A stretch of DNA of 39,215 nt, from the NCBI GenBank assembly GCA_027624045.1, contig JAQBUE010000026.1:1-39215 (forward strand), read 5' to 3'. Below are positions 8,750 to 17,381 of the stretch, one piece after another. The translations under genes and the position numbers were made by a program. The first letter of the stretch is position 1. Each line of letters begins with the position of its first letter. The notes below the pieces were generated by a model. That model ran no database searches, was not told the DNA's origin, and saw only the letters and a program-made list of their open reading frames with translations. Origin of the DNA: Acidobacteriota bacterium. GTDB lineage: Bacteria; Acidobacteriota; Terriglobia; Bryobacterales; UBA6623.

Positions 8750-10908
8750 AGAAAGCCGTCGGCAACGGCGGCAGGCTGATTGCCCGCTTGGTCGTCGGCG
8801 GAATCGCCGCCCTAACGCTGTTCTTTCTTGTTGACATCCCCTCGGCCCCGCCCCCAGAGCCGTATCTAGCCTACGTCGGTCCCGGCGCCGGGTTCGCGTT
8901 CCTCGGTTCATTCATGAGCCTGCTCGCCGCTTTTCTTGTGGGCGCCGCATCGATTCTCGCTTGGCCCGTGCGCGTGCTCTGGCGGACTCTGTCGGGCAAA
9001 AAAGGTTGGAAGGACGCCAAGGTTCGCAAGGTTATTTTCCTGGGACTCGACGGATACGATCCGGAACTCGCCGAGCGCTACATGGGCGAGGGTAAGCTGC
9101 CGAATCTCGCGGGCCTCCGCGACAGCGGAACCTACAGCCGTTTGCGAACTACTTACCCGCCGCTTTCACCTGTCGCCTGGTCGACGTTTGCCACTGGCGT
9201 CAATCCCGCCAAACACAGCCTGTACGATTTCCTGAACCGCAGCATGAAGACGTATCTTCCCGAGCTTTCTTCGTCGCGAGTGCGTGAGCCGGCGCGTTTT
9301 CTGCGCCTGGGCAAGTGGCGGTTTCCGTTGGGGAAGGCCTCCATTGATATGCGCCGCAAGAGCAAGACGTTCTGGAGCATTCTCGGCGACGAAGGCATTG
9401 ATTCGTCGATTCTCCGCGTCCCGATCACGTTCCCGCCCGAGAAATTCAATGGCCGTATGCTCTCAGCGATGTGTACGCCTGACTTGCTTGGCACACAGGG
9501 CACCTTTCAACAATTCACCACGGTGGGCGAGGGCGGACAGTTCGATGAAGCCGGCCAGCAGCGTCCTTTGACGCGCAACGGCAAGGGGTTCAAAGGCGCC
9601 ATCGAAGGCCCTCCCAATCCCCTCAAAGACGAATCGGGGCCCATGATCGTCGCCTTCACGCTTCAGGTCAATGGAGCCGGCAGCGGCAAACTCGCTGTCA
9701 ATGGATCGAGCTACGACCTCAAACCGGGCGAATACACGCCCTGGATTCGTCTCACCTTCCGCGCCGCCCCCGGCGTCAAAGTCGAAGGGATTGCGCGCTT
9801 CCTGCTGACCGAGACTAGTCCCAACGTTTCGCTCTACGTTACGCCCATTAATATCGATCCGGAAAAGCCTGCCCTGCCAATTTCGCACCCTACTTACTAC
9901 GCCACGTATTTAGCGAAACTGCTTGGCGCCTATTCCACCCTCGGGCTGGCCGAAGATACCTGGGCGCTCAACGAACGCGTCATCGACGAGCAGGCCTTCC
10001 TCGACCAGGCTTACTCCATCTGCGGTGAGCGCGAAGCAATGTTCGACAACGCGCTCGACAAGACGAAGAAGGGCATCGTCGCCTGCGTCTTCGATACCAG
10101 CGACCGCGTACAACATATGTTCTTCCGCTACCTCGAGCCCGACCATCCGGCTCATCGGAACAACCCGCATGGCAACGGCGCGACGCAGTACGAGAACGTC
10201 ATCGAAGACCTCTACCAGCGCATGGACACCATCGTCGGCAAGGCACTCAAACACGTTGACAAGGATACGGTGTTCTTCGTCCTCTCCGACCACGGTTTCA
10301 AGTCATTCCGGCGCGGCATCAATCTCAATGCTTGGCTGCTCCAGAACGGCTATCTTGCCCTCAAGGACGGCGCCGATCTGGGAACCCCCTATCTCAAAGG
10401 CGTCGACTGGTCTCGTACCCGCGCCTACACGTTCGGACTCACCGGCGTCTATCTCAATCAGGAAGGGCGCGAGGCCCAGGGTATTGTGGCCAAGGGCGAC
10501 GCCGCCGCGCTGAAACGCGAAATCAGCGACAAGCTGAGCGGTCTGCGTGACGACGAACTCGATCAGCTCGCGATTCAGCAGGCCTGGCCCAAGGAAACCA
10601 TCTATCACGGGCCCTACATGGATGTCGCGCCCGACATCGTCATCGGCTACGCCAACGGCTATCGAAGTTCGTGGGATGCCGCGCTGGGCAAAGTCACCGC
10701 CGAGGTGTTTCAAGATAATCTCAAAGCGTGGAGCGGCGACCATTGTGTCGACCCCGCCCTCGTTCCCGGCGTGATCTTCTGCAATCGCAAGTTCGACAGC
10801 GACAACCCCGGCATCGAAGACCTGGCGCCGACAACGCTGGGACTCTTCGGCCAGAAACCCCCGGCCTATATGGATGGCAATGATCTGTTCGCCGCCCCGA
10901 AAACGTAG
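8746..10908 (+). CDS. Alkaline phosphatase superfamily protein (type I phosphodiesterase/nucleotide pyrophosphatase-like), membrane-anchored
   Basis: N-terminal TM segments (LVVGGIAALTLFFLVDIP; PYLAYVGPGAGFAFLGSFMSLLAAFLVGAASILAW), KVIFLGLDGYDPELAERY, PPLSPVAWSTFATGVNPAKHSLYDF, FFVLSDHGFKSFRRGINLNAWLL. Confidence 0.9.
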   Translation: MKKAVGNGGRLIARLVVGGIAALTLFFLVDIPSAPPPEPYLAYVGPGAGFAFLGSFMSLLAAFLVGAASILAWPVRVLWRTLSGKKGWKDAKVRKVIFLGLDGYDPELAERYMGEGKLPNLAGLRDSGTYSRLRTTYPPLSPVAWSTFATGVNPAKHSLYDFLNRSMKTYLPELSSSRVREPARFLRLGKWRFPLGKASIDMRRKSKTFWSILGDEGIDSSILRVPITFPPEKFNGRMLSAMCTPDLLGTQGTFQQFTTVGEGGQFDEAGQQRPLTRNGKGFKGAIEGPPNPLKDESGPMIVAFTLQVNGAGSGKLAVNGSSYDLKPGEYTPWIRLTFRAAPGVKVEGIARFLLTETSPNVSLYVTPINIDPEKPALPISHPTYYATYLAKLLGAYSTLGLAEDTWALNERVIDEQAFLDQAYSICGEREAMFDNALDKTKKGIVACVFDTSDRVQHMFFRYLEPDHPAHRNNPHGNGATQYENVIEDLYQRMDTIVGKALKHVDKDTVFFVLSDHGFKSFRRGINLNAWLLQNGYLALKDGADLGTPYLKGVDWSRTRAYTFGLTGVYLNQEGREAQGIVAKGDAAALKREISDKLSGLRDDELDQLAIQQAWPKETIYHGPYMDVAPDIVIGYANGYRSSWDAALGKVTAEVFQDNLKAWSGDHCVDPALVPGVIFCNRKFDSDNPGIEDLAPTTLGLFGQKPPAYMDGNDLFAAPKT

Positions 10909-10928
10909 GGGCATGGCAGGCCGTGCCC
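10905..10928. repeat. Interspersed palindromic repeat copy 1 (GTAGGGGCATGGCAGGCCGTGCCC)
   Basis: Shares consensus GTAGGnGCAnGGCATGCCGTGCCC with two other intergenic copies; contains the TAG stop of the upstream gene. Confidence 0.6.
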
Positions 10929-10941
10929 ACGCCGAGCGCAA

Positions 10942-12888
10942 ATGAAGATCCGCGACAAAGCCACTCAAAACAGTGAACGCAAGTTCGCACCGGCCATCGC
11001 GGCTGTTTGCGCCCTAGCTCTGCTCATCCAAATCAACTGCGGCGGCCCCGTCACCGGCGATGTCGGCAAGCGTATCATCGTGCTCGGCATCGACGGCATG
11101 GACCCCAAATTCCTCGAAGCTCACTGGGATCAGCTTCCCAACCTCGACCGGCTGCGCCGCGAGGGCGACTTCAAATCCCTCGCCACCACCATCCCGCCGC
11201 AAAGTCCCGTCGCTTGGTCGAGCGTCATCACCGGACTCGACCCCGGCGGACACGGCATCTACGACTTCGTCCACCGCAACCCGTACTCGCGCATGCCGTT
11301 CTCATCCATGGCCGAGACGACCGAGGCCGGCAGCACGCTCGATATCGGCGACTGGGTGATTCCCCTCTCGTCCGCCGAAGTCAAACAGACGCGCCGCGGT
11401 GAAGCTTTTTGGCCGCATCTCACCGACGCCGGTATCCCGGCCAGTATCATCCGTATGCCGGCCAACTTCCCGCCCGCCGGTGAAGGGTCGCGCTCGCTCT
11501 CCGGCATGGGCACGCCCGACATGCATGGCACCTACGGCGAGTTCACCTTCTACACCGACGACCCGGAACGCAAGTCCGGAAATGTATCGGGCGGCGAAAT
11601 CGTGCGCCTTCCGGCGTTCCGTCATCACATCGAGCTGGAAATCAACGGCCCCGTCAATAGCTTCCTGAAAGACCACCCCGTAACAACCGTTCCCCTCACC
11701 GTGAACCGCGATCCCAGCGAGCCCATCGTGAGGTTCGATCTCGGCGAGGAGAGCTTCATCCTTAAAGAGGGTGAGTGGTCCGGCTGGCTGCGCGCAAGTT
11801 TCCCCCTGATCGGCGACCTGCAGAGCGCCTCGGGTATCTTCCGCGTCTTCCTGCGGCAGGTGCGGCCGCGCTTTGAACTTTACGTCACGCCCATTAACAT
11901 CGACCCCACCAGTGCGGCTCTCCCCATTTCAACTCCCGCTTCTTACAGCGCCGAACTGGCCGACGCCATTGGACTCTTTTACACCCAGGGCATGGCTGAA
12001 GACACCTCCGCCTACCGCCAAGGCGCTTTGAGCCTCGACGAATTCATGGAGCAAAGCCGCGACGTTCTCGAAGAGACACGCAGCATGTTGCGCTATGAGC
12101 TTTCGCAATTCAAGAGCGGACTCCTCTTCTTCTACGTTTCGAGCGTTGACCAGAATTCGCATATGCTCTGGGGACAGCACGACGACAAGCTGCTCGAAAT
12201 CTATCGCGAGACCGACAAGATGGTCGGCGAAGCGATGGAGCTGATCGACGACCAGACGACGCTGATCGTCATGTCCGACCATGGCTTCGAGCGCTTTGAC
12301 CGATCCGTGAACCTGAACACGCTGCTGCTACGCACCGGTTTTCTGGCGCTCGACGACCCGCGCAATACCGGCGGCGACGAGTTGTTCAAGCACGTCGATT
12401 GGTCCCGCACACGCGCTTACGCGATGGGCATCAACTCGCTCTACATCAACCGGCTTGGGCGTGAAGAGGGTGGCATCGTCGCCGAGGGCGAAGAGTTCCA
12501 ACAGACCATCGCGGAGCTCCGCAAGGCGCTACTTGCATTCCGTGACCCTGAAAACGGCGAGCAGCTGATCGAAGAGTTATACGAGTCAGAAAAAGTGTAT
12601 AAGGCCCTTCCCACCGAGTTCGCGCCGGATCTAATCGTCGGCTACCGTCCGCCCTATCGCGCGTCATGGGAAACAGGTCTCGGCGGCGTCCCCGCCCAAA
12701 CCGTTGTCGATAATGACGACGCCTGGATCGGCGACCATTGCATCGCCCCGCAATACGTGCCCGGCGTTCTGCTCAGTAATCGCAAAATTACTCTCGGCGA
12801 CCCCGGCCTCACCGACGTCCCTGTAACACTGTTGCGCGAGTTTGGCGTCGAGGTTCCCGGCGACATGATCGGACGCCCCTTGTTTTGA
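10942..12888 (+). CDS. Alkaline phosphatase superfamily protein, paralogous to preceding gene
   Basis: IIVLGIDGMDPKFLEAHW, PPQSPVAWSSVITGLDPGGHGIYDFVHR, LIVMSDHGFERFDRSVNLNTLLL; shares LYVTPINIDP..ALPIS and overall architecture with 8746..10908; lipoprotein-like N-terminus ending in LLIQINCGG. Confidence 0.9.
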   Translation: MKIRDKATQNSERKFAPAIAAVCALALLIQINCGGPVTGDVGKRIIVLGIDGMDPKFLEAHWDQLPNLDRLRREGDFKSLATTIPPQSPVAWSSVITGLDPGGHGIYDFVHRNPYSRMPFSSMAETTEAGSTLDIGDWVIPLSSAEVKQTRRGEAFWPHLTDAGIPASIIRMPANFPPAGEGSRSLSGMGTPDMHGTYGEFTFYTDDPERKSGNVSGGEIVRLPAFRHHIELEINGPVNSFLKDHPVTTVPLTVNRDPSEPIVRFDLGEESFILKEGEWSGWLRASFPLIGDLQSASGIFRVFLRQVRPRFELYVTPINIDPTSAALPISTPASYSAELADAIGLFYTQGMAEDTSAYRQGALSLDEFMEQSRDVLEETRSMLRYELSQFKSGLLFFYVSSVDQNSHMLWGQHDDKLLEIYRETDKMVGEAMELIDDQTTLIVMSDHGFERFDRSVNLNTLLLRTGFLALDDPRNTGGDELFKHVDWSRTRAYAMGINSLYINRLGREEGGIVAEGEEFQQTIAELRKALLAFRDPENGEQLIEELYESEKVYKALPTEFAPDLIVGYRPPYRASWETGLGGVPAQTVVDNDDAWIGDHCIAPQYVPGVLLSNRKITLGDPGLTDVPVTLLREFGVEVPGDMIGRPLF

Positions 12889-12941
12889 GTTCTTCAGCGC
12901 CCAGACACGCTAGGATGGGATCTACACACTAGGATTTAGCC

Positions 12942-13136
12942 ATGTTCGGACCTTCAATCAAACTCGACAAAGACCTCTACGACCGCATCAAACGCTGCTC
13001 CGACGCGGCCGGCTATTCCTCGCCCAAAGAGCTGATCCAGCACGTCCTCGAACGCGAGCTCGAAAAGATCGAAGTGGACGCGCGCTCCGACGAAGAAATC
13101 GTCAAGAAGATGCAGGGGCTCGGCTACATCGATTGA
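12942..13136 (+). CDS. Small ribbon-helix-helix (CopG-like) protein
   Basis: 64 aa; beta strand SIKLDKDLYDRIKRCSDAAGYSSPKELIQHVLEREL has RHH-like pattern. Confidence 0.7.
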   Translation: MFGPSIKLDKDLYDRIKRCSDAAGYSSPKELIQHVLERELEKIEVDARSDEEIVKKMQGLGYID

Positions 13137-13167
13137 TCCACCCCTAAGACCGCCCGCCTAACCTCCC

Positions 13168-13986
13168 GTGGACTTCTTTAACCTCGTACTACGCACTGTG
13201 ATCGGCGGCATTTGCGGCCTCGGCATCGGCCTGCATCCGATGATCGGGATGACGCTCATCTCGTCCCTTACCGGCATCGGCATGTTGTGGGTCTTCGGCA
13301 GGACATCAAACCAGGACGCCATCGCGACAACCAAAAAACGTCTGCAAGCCTATCTACTCGAGATGCGGCTGTTCGGCGACGACATCGGACTCGTTTTTTC
13401 CGCGCAGAGGAAACTCATCTTCGGAAACGTTCGCTACATCGGCTTGATGATGAAGCCGATGATTTTTCTCACCGCGCCGCTGCTGCTTCTCCTCATTCAC
13501 ATGGACGCCTTCTACGGCGCGACGCCGCTCGTCATCGGCGAGCCCGCTGTCGTTACCCTGCAAGCCTCCGGACGATTCGGTACGAATGCCGCCGTACCCG
13601 AACTCGAAGCCCCCGCCGGCATCCGGGTAGAAACGCCCGGCGTTCGCGTCATCGAAAGCGGCCAAATGAGCTGGCGCATTCGCGCCGAGCAACCCGTCGA
13701 AGGTGATCTCAAATTCCGTTGGGGCGGCAAGGAGTGGACCAAGTCCGTCGCCTCCGGAGACCCCTTCCGCAACCTCTCCATCCGCCGCGTTACCGGCCTC
13801 TGGGATTCCCTCTTGAACGTCGGAGAAGATCGTCTAGCCCAAGACGAAGTCGACTGGATCGAAATCCGCTACCCAGCCGCCGAAGTCCCCCTAGCCGGCC
13901 TCAAGCTGCACTGGCTCATCTGGTTTTTCGTCATCTCGATGGTCGCCGCCTACGCCCTAAAGGGCTACTTCGGCGTGACCTTCTAA
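13168..13986 (+). CDS. Membrane protein with three hydrophobic segments, basic cytoplasmic-type hairpin and large beta-rich loop; possible Oxa1/YidC/EMC3/DUF106-superfamily relative
   Basis: GTG start; TM1 VIGGICGLGIGLHPMIGMTLISSLTGIGMLWVFG, basic hairpin TSNQDAIATTKKRLQAYLLEMRLFGDDIGLVFSAQRKLIFGNVRYIG, TM2 KPMIFLTAPLLLLLIHM, loop domain, TM3 LHWLIWFFVISMVAAYALKGYF. Confidence 0.8.
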   Translation: MDFFNLVLRTVIGGICGLGIGLHPMIGMTLISSLTGIGMLWVFGRTSNQDAIATTKKRLQAYLLEMRLFGDDIGLVFSAQRKLIFGNVRYIGLMMKPMIFLTAPLLLLLIHMDAFYGATPLVIGEPAVVTLQASGRFGTNAAVPELEAPAGIRVETPGVRVIESGQMSWRIRAEQPVEGDLKFRWGGKEWTKSVASGDPFRNLSIRRVTGLWDSLLNVGEDRLAQDEVDWIEIRYPAAEVPLAGLKLHWLIWFFVISMVAAYALKGYFGVTF

Positions 13987-14043
13987 GCTCGTGACTGCAC
14001 CTCCCGTCGGGCTAGAATTGAGCTTGAACCTATACTCATGGCA

Positions 14044-14080
14044 ACGGTGTCACCACCGTACTTGGGCACCGTGGCGGTGC
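14044..14080 (+). other. Tandem short hairpins with mutually complementary arms
   Basis: ACGGTG-TCAC-CACCGT (14044..14059) then GCACCG-TGG-CGGTGC (14066..14080). Confidence 0.5.
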
Positions 14081-14111
14081 TTGAGGATGTAGCGCAAGAC
14101 CAGAACTATAC

Positions 14112-14363
14112 GTGAGATATCTGAGAGTACTTGGCCGACTAAGTATCAGCGCAGTCGCAGGCGTCGCTGCGGGGGTTGTAGCCGCGGTCATAGTCGCGGT
14201 GATTGATCTCTACACCACTGGACACGGCTATGGCTCAATCACTCGCGAGTTCATTACGTGGGATCCAGCTGGCGTGCACTTGAGTATTGGAGGCGTGGTC
14301 ATGCTCGTAACCGTGGTCAGTGTCGCAGGTTTGACGTGGCATATTGTGGGCAATCGCGTCTAA
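14112..14363 (+). CDS. Small two-TM hypothetical membrane protein
   Basis: 83 aa from GTG; two hydrophobic segments (ISAVAGVAAGVVAAVIVAVIDLY; SIGGVVMLVTVVSVAGLTWHIV); no homologue recognised. Confidence 0.45.
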   Translation: MRYLRVLGRLSISAVAGVAAGVVAAVIVAVIDLYTTGHGYGSITREFITWDPAGVHLSIGGVVMLVTVVSVAGLTWHIVGNRV

Positions 14364-14519
14364 CTCGATGTGGAACGGTCTGCCGATGCAGGTAGACTTG
14401 CCCACTTGGCCGCCCAACAGCCTGCCTCAAGCACTGGCGGTCTACCTGCCATCGCGGCTACGCAGAATGAGTACACTATCGGCCCCACCAGCCCGTAGCA
14501 ACTCGGCTACACTCGGACC

Positions 14520-17303
14520 ATGCGAAGTTTCTTGCGCCTCGGTGGCGCGCTCGCCGTCGTCGCTGTTTCCGCTTGGCTCTGGCTAAGCCAACCCGACTCC
14601 TCAAACACGGCCGTAGCCCAAGCCTTCTCCGCCAACCAGCAAGCCTTCCTCATCCGCTTCGGCGTCAACGATACCCAACCTCGCAATTGGAGCGGCGAAG
14701 TCCGCGTCGAGAACGGACGCGTCGTCAATCTCGATCCGTGGCAATTCAGCAAAGGTGACGAGCTGCTCTCCGACTCCGCCTGGACTTGCGCCACAACCAC
14801 CGATACCTACTGGGACGCCCCCTGGGAGCGCAGCCTCGAAGGCACCAAGCGCCGCACCCGGCTCACCGCCAAAGGCGTCTTGCTGCGCATCGAAATGGCC
14901 GGTCCCGGCAAGATCAACATCCGGACCGCACAAGGTTCGTTCACCTTTAACCCCGAAGAGCTTTCCTGGTCCCGCCCCAAAACTTTCGCCGACGGACGCG
15001 TCGTCATCAGCCTCTCGCCGTCGCCCCAAAACCTTACCGAAGGCCCCGCCGCCGAAGACTATGTTGACGCCATCGAGTCATCAAAGGGCCAACGCTGGGT
15101 CGCCTACCAAACCTACGATGACGGCTCTGACCAGATCTGGATTCGCCGTGATGACGACGCCCCCGTCCCCCTGACCGACCCGGGACGCGATCTCTTCCGA
15201 GTCCAACTCGCCGAAGATTCCCAAGCACGCATCTGGGCCGTCTGGTCCGAGCAACGAGCCTCCAACTGGGACCTTTTCGCACGCGCTTTCGACGGCAATA
15301 GCTGGGGCGAAGAAACCCAACTCAGCACCGCTCCCGGCTCCGACATCTTTCACTCACTCGCCCGCGACGGCCAAGGCAATCTCTATCTCGTCTGGCAGGG
15401 CGTGCGCTCAGGCAACAGCGACATCTTCTTGCGAACCTATCGCGATGGCCGCTGGCAGCCGGAGGTTCAAGTCAGCGACGACCCCGCCAACGACTGGGAA
15501 CCGCAAGTCGCCGCCTCCAAAGACGGTGAAGTCTCGATCGTCTGGGACACCTACTCAAAAGGCAACTACGACGTCCTCATGAAGCAACTGCGCCGCGGAC
15601 GCTTCTCCGACGCCATCACCATCGCCGACTCTGATTCCTTCGAAGCTCGCGCCACCGCCCACTACGACTCCGGCGGCCGCCTCTGGCTCGCATGGGATGA
15701 AGGCGACGCCGACTGGGGCAAGGACTACGTGGCGGGCGCGCAGGACGCCGGCATGGGCCTGCTCCAGCGCCGCCAGGTTCGCGTCGCCACTTACAGCAAC
15801 GGCCGTCTCGAACAACTCCCCGGCAACCTCCCCGCCGCTCCGCCGGATGAAACCAGCCCAGTCTTCCAATCCCCGCGCCTCGCGGTCGACGGAAACGGCA
15901 ATCCATGGGTCTTCTTCCGCTACCGCACGCACACGCCCGTCGTTCAAGGCGAAGACAAGTTCCGTTCCATGTGGCGACTCGGAGCAACCAGCTACCAAAA
16001 CGGCGCATGGACGCCGCTCGTCCGCTTCCCCCTCGGCTACGGACGCATCGACATGCCCGTCTCGGTTTACACAGATTCCGGCGGCGACATCCAGGTCCAT
16101 TGGGCGAGCGACGGCCGGGAGTTCCCCGACGGCTTTCAGCGCGAGCAGAATCTTTTTGCGGCTGCTCTGACGGCCGACGCTCCGCCCGATAGCGCCCTCA
16201 CATTCGTTGCCTTCAAACCGTCAACTGACAAGTCCGCGCAAGTCCACCCAAACGAAACCACCGACGTTGCACGCCTGCGAAACTACCGAGCCGAGGTCGG
16301 CGGCAAAACCTACCGTCCCGTTCGCGGCGACATGCACCGCCACACCGATATGTCATGGGACGGTAATCGCGACGGCTCGCTCTTCGATGCCTACCGATAC
16401 GCGCTCGATGCCGCCGGACACGACTTCCTCGGCGTCGCCGACCATCAAGCCGGGGGAGAGGTTGAATACAGTTGGTGGATGATTCAGAAGGCCGTCGACC
16501 TGTTTACGATTCCCGGCAAATTCACACCGCTCTACGGCTACGAACGCAGCCGCGGTTATCCCAGCGGCCACCGCAACGCCATGTTTGCCCAACGCGGCGT
16601 GCCCGTTGTGAAGATGCTCGACGAAGAGCGCGAACGAAACAACGAGGTCGGCGTCGAGCATTTCTACGCAGACCTGCGCAAGAATCGCGGCGTTGTGATG
16701 AGCCACACCTCCGCCACCGGCGCCGGAACCGACTGGCGCGACAGCGATCCCGACGTCGAAACGCTCGTCGAAATCTACCAGGGCTACCGCCGCAACTACG
16801 AACATGAAGGCGCGCCGCGTTCGACCGATCGAGGCAGCCGTCCCGCCGGGTTCGTCTGGAAGGCCTGGGAGAAGGGGCTGAAACTGGGAGTGCAAGCTAG
16901 CTCCGATCACGTCTCAACTCACACATCCCACGGCATGATCTGGGTCGAGGACCTCAACCGCGAGAACATCATCGAAGCAATCCGCGCCCGCCACGCCTAC
17001 GCTGCTACGGACAACATCCTCGTCGACTTCCGCGTTAACGGCCGCCTCATCGGCGACGCGTTCGAAACCACGGAACGCCCCAAACTCGAAGCAAACATTG
17101 TGGGGACCGGGCTCGTGCGCAAAGTCGAGGTCATCAAAAACAACACCTATATCCACACTCAGAAGGGCGGCGGGCCCGAACTCTCCTTCACATATGTCGA
17201 CAACGATGTCCGCGAAGGCGAGAGCTACTACTACATCCGCGTTGAGCAGGAAAACGGCGAACTAGCGTGGGCGTCCCCTGTCTGGGTAACCTATAAGAAA
17301 TAG
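14520..17303 (+). CDS. Secreted beta-propeller plus DUF3604/PHP-like metallohydrolase domain protein
   Basis: Signal-like N-terminus; propeller-like repeats (WVAYQTYDDGSDQIWIRR, IWAVWSEQRASNWDLFARAFDG, LYLVWQGVRSGNSDIFLRTYRDG, VSIVWDTYSKGNYDVLMKQLRRG); C-terminal GDMHRHTDMSWDGNRDGSLFDAYRYALDAAGHDFLGVADHQAGG. Confidence 0.85.
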   Translation: MRSFLRLGGALAVVAVSAWLWLSQPDSSNTAVAQAFSANQQAFLIRFGVNDTQPRNWSGEVRVENGRVVNLDPWQFSKGDELLSDSAWTCATTTDTYWDAPWERSLEGTKRRTRLTAKGVLLRIEMAGPGKINIRTAQGSFTFNPEELSWSRPKTFADGRVVISLSPSPQNLTEGPAAEDYVDAIESSKGQRWVAYQTYDDGSDQIWIRRDDDAPVPLTDPGRDLFRVQLAEDSQARIWAVWSEQRASNWDLFARAFDGNSWGEETQLSTAPGSDIFHSLARDGQGNLYLVWQGVRSGNSDIFLRTYRDGRWQPEVQVSDDPANDWEPQVAASKDGEVSIVWDTYSKGNYDVLMKQLRRGRFSDAITIADSDSFEARATAHYDSGGRLWLAWDEGDADWGKDYVAGAQDAGMGLLQRRQVRVATYSNGRLEQLPGNLPAAPPDETSPVFQSPRLAVDGNGNPWVFFRYRTHTPVVQGEDKFRSMWRLGATSYQNGAWTPLVRFPLGYGRIDMPVSVYTDSGGDIQVHWASDGREFPDGFQREQNLFAAALTADAPPDSALTFVAFKPSTDKSAQVHPNETTDVARLRNYRAEVGGKTYRPVRGDMHRHTDMSWDGNRDGSLFDAYRYALDAAGHDFLGVADHQAGGEVEYSWWMIQKAVDLFTIPGKFTPLYGYERSRGYPSGHRNAMFAQRGVPVVKMLDEERERNNEVGVEHFYADLRKNRGVVMSHTSATGAGTDWRDSDPDVETLVEIYQGYRRNYEHEGAPRSTDRGSRPAGFVWKAWEKGLKLGVQASSDHVSTHTSHGMIWVEDLNRENIIEAIRARHAYAATDNILVDFRVNGRLIGDAFETTERPKLEANIVGTGLVRKVEVIKNNTYIHTQKGGGPELSFTYVDNDVREGESYYYIRVEQENGELAWASPVWVTYKK

Positions 17304-17317
17304 TTCGACCGCCCAAC

Positions 17318-17341
17318 GTAGGTGCACGGCATGCCGTGCCC
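17318..17341. repeat. Interspersed palindromic repeat copy 2 (GTAGGTGCACGGCATGCCGTGCCC)
   Basis: Contains perfect 16-bp palindrome GCACGGCATGCCGTGC (17324..17339). Confidence 0.7.
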
Positions 17342-17381
17342 GGTTCGACGAACGCCGACGCACCACCTCAAAGGCTACACA

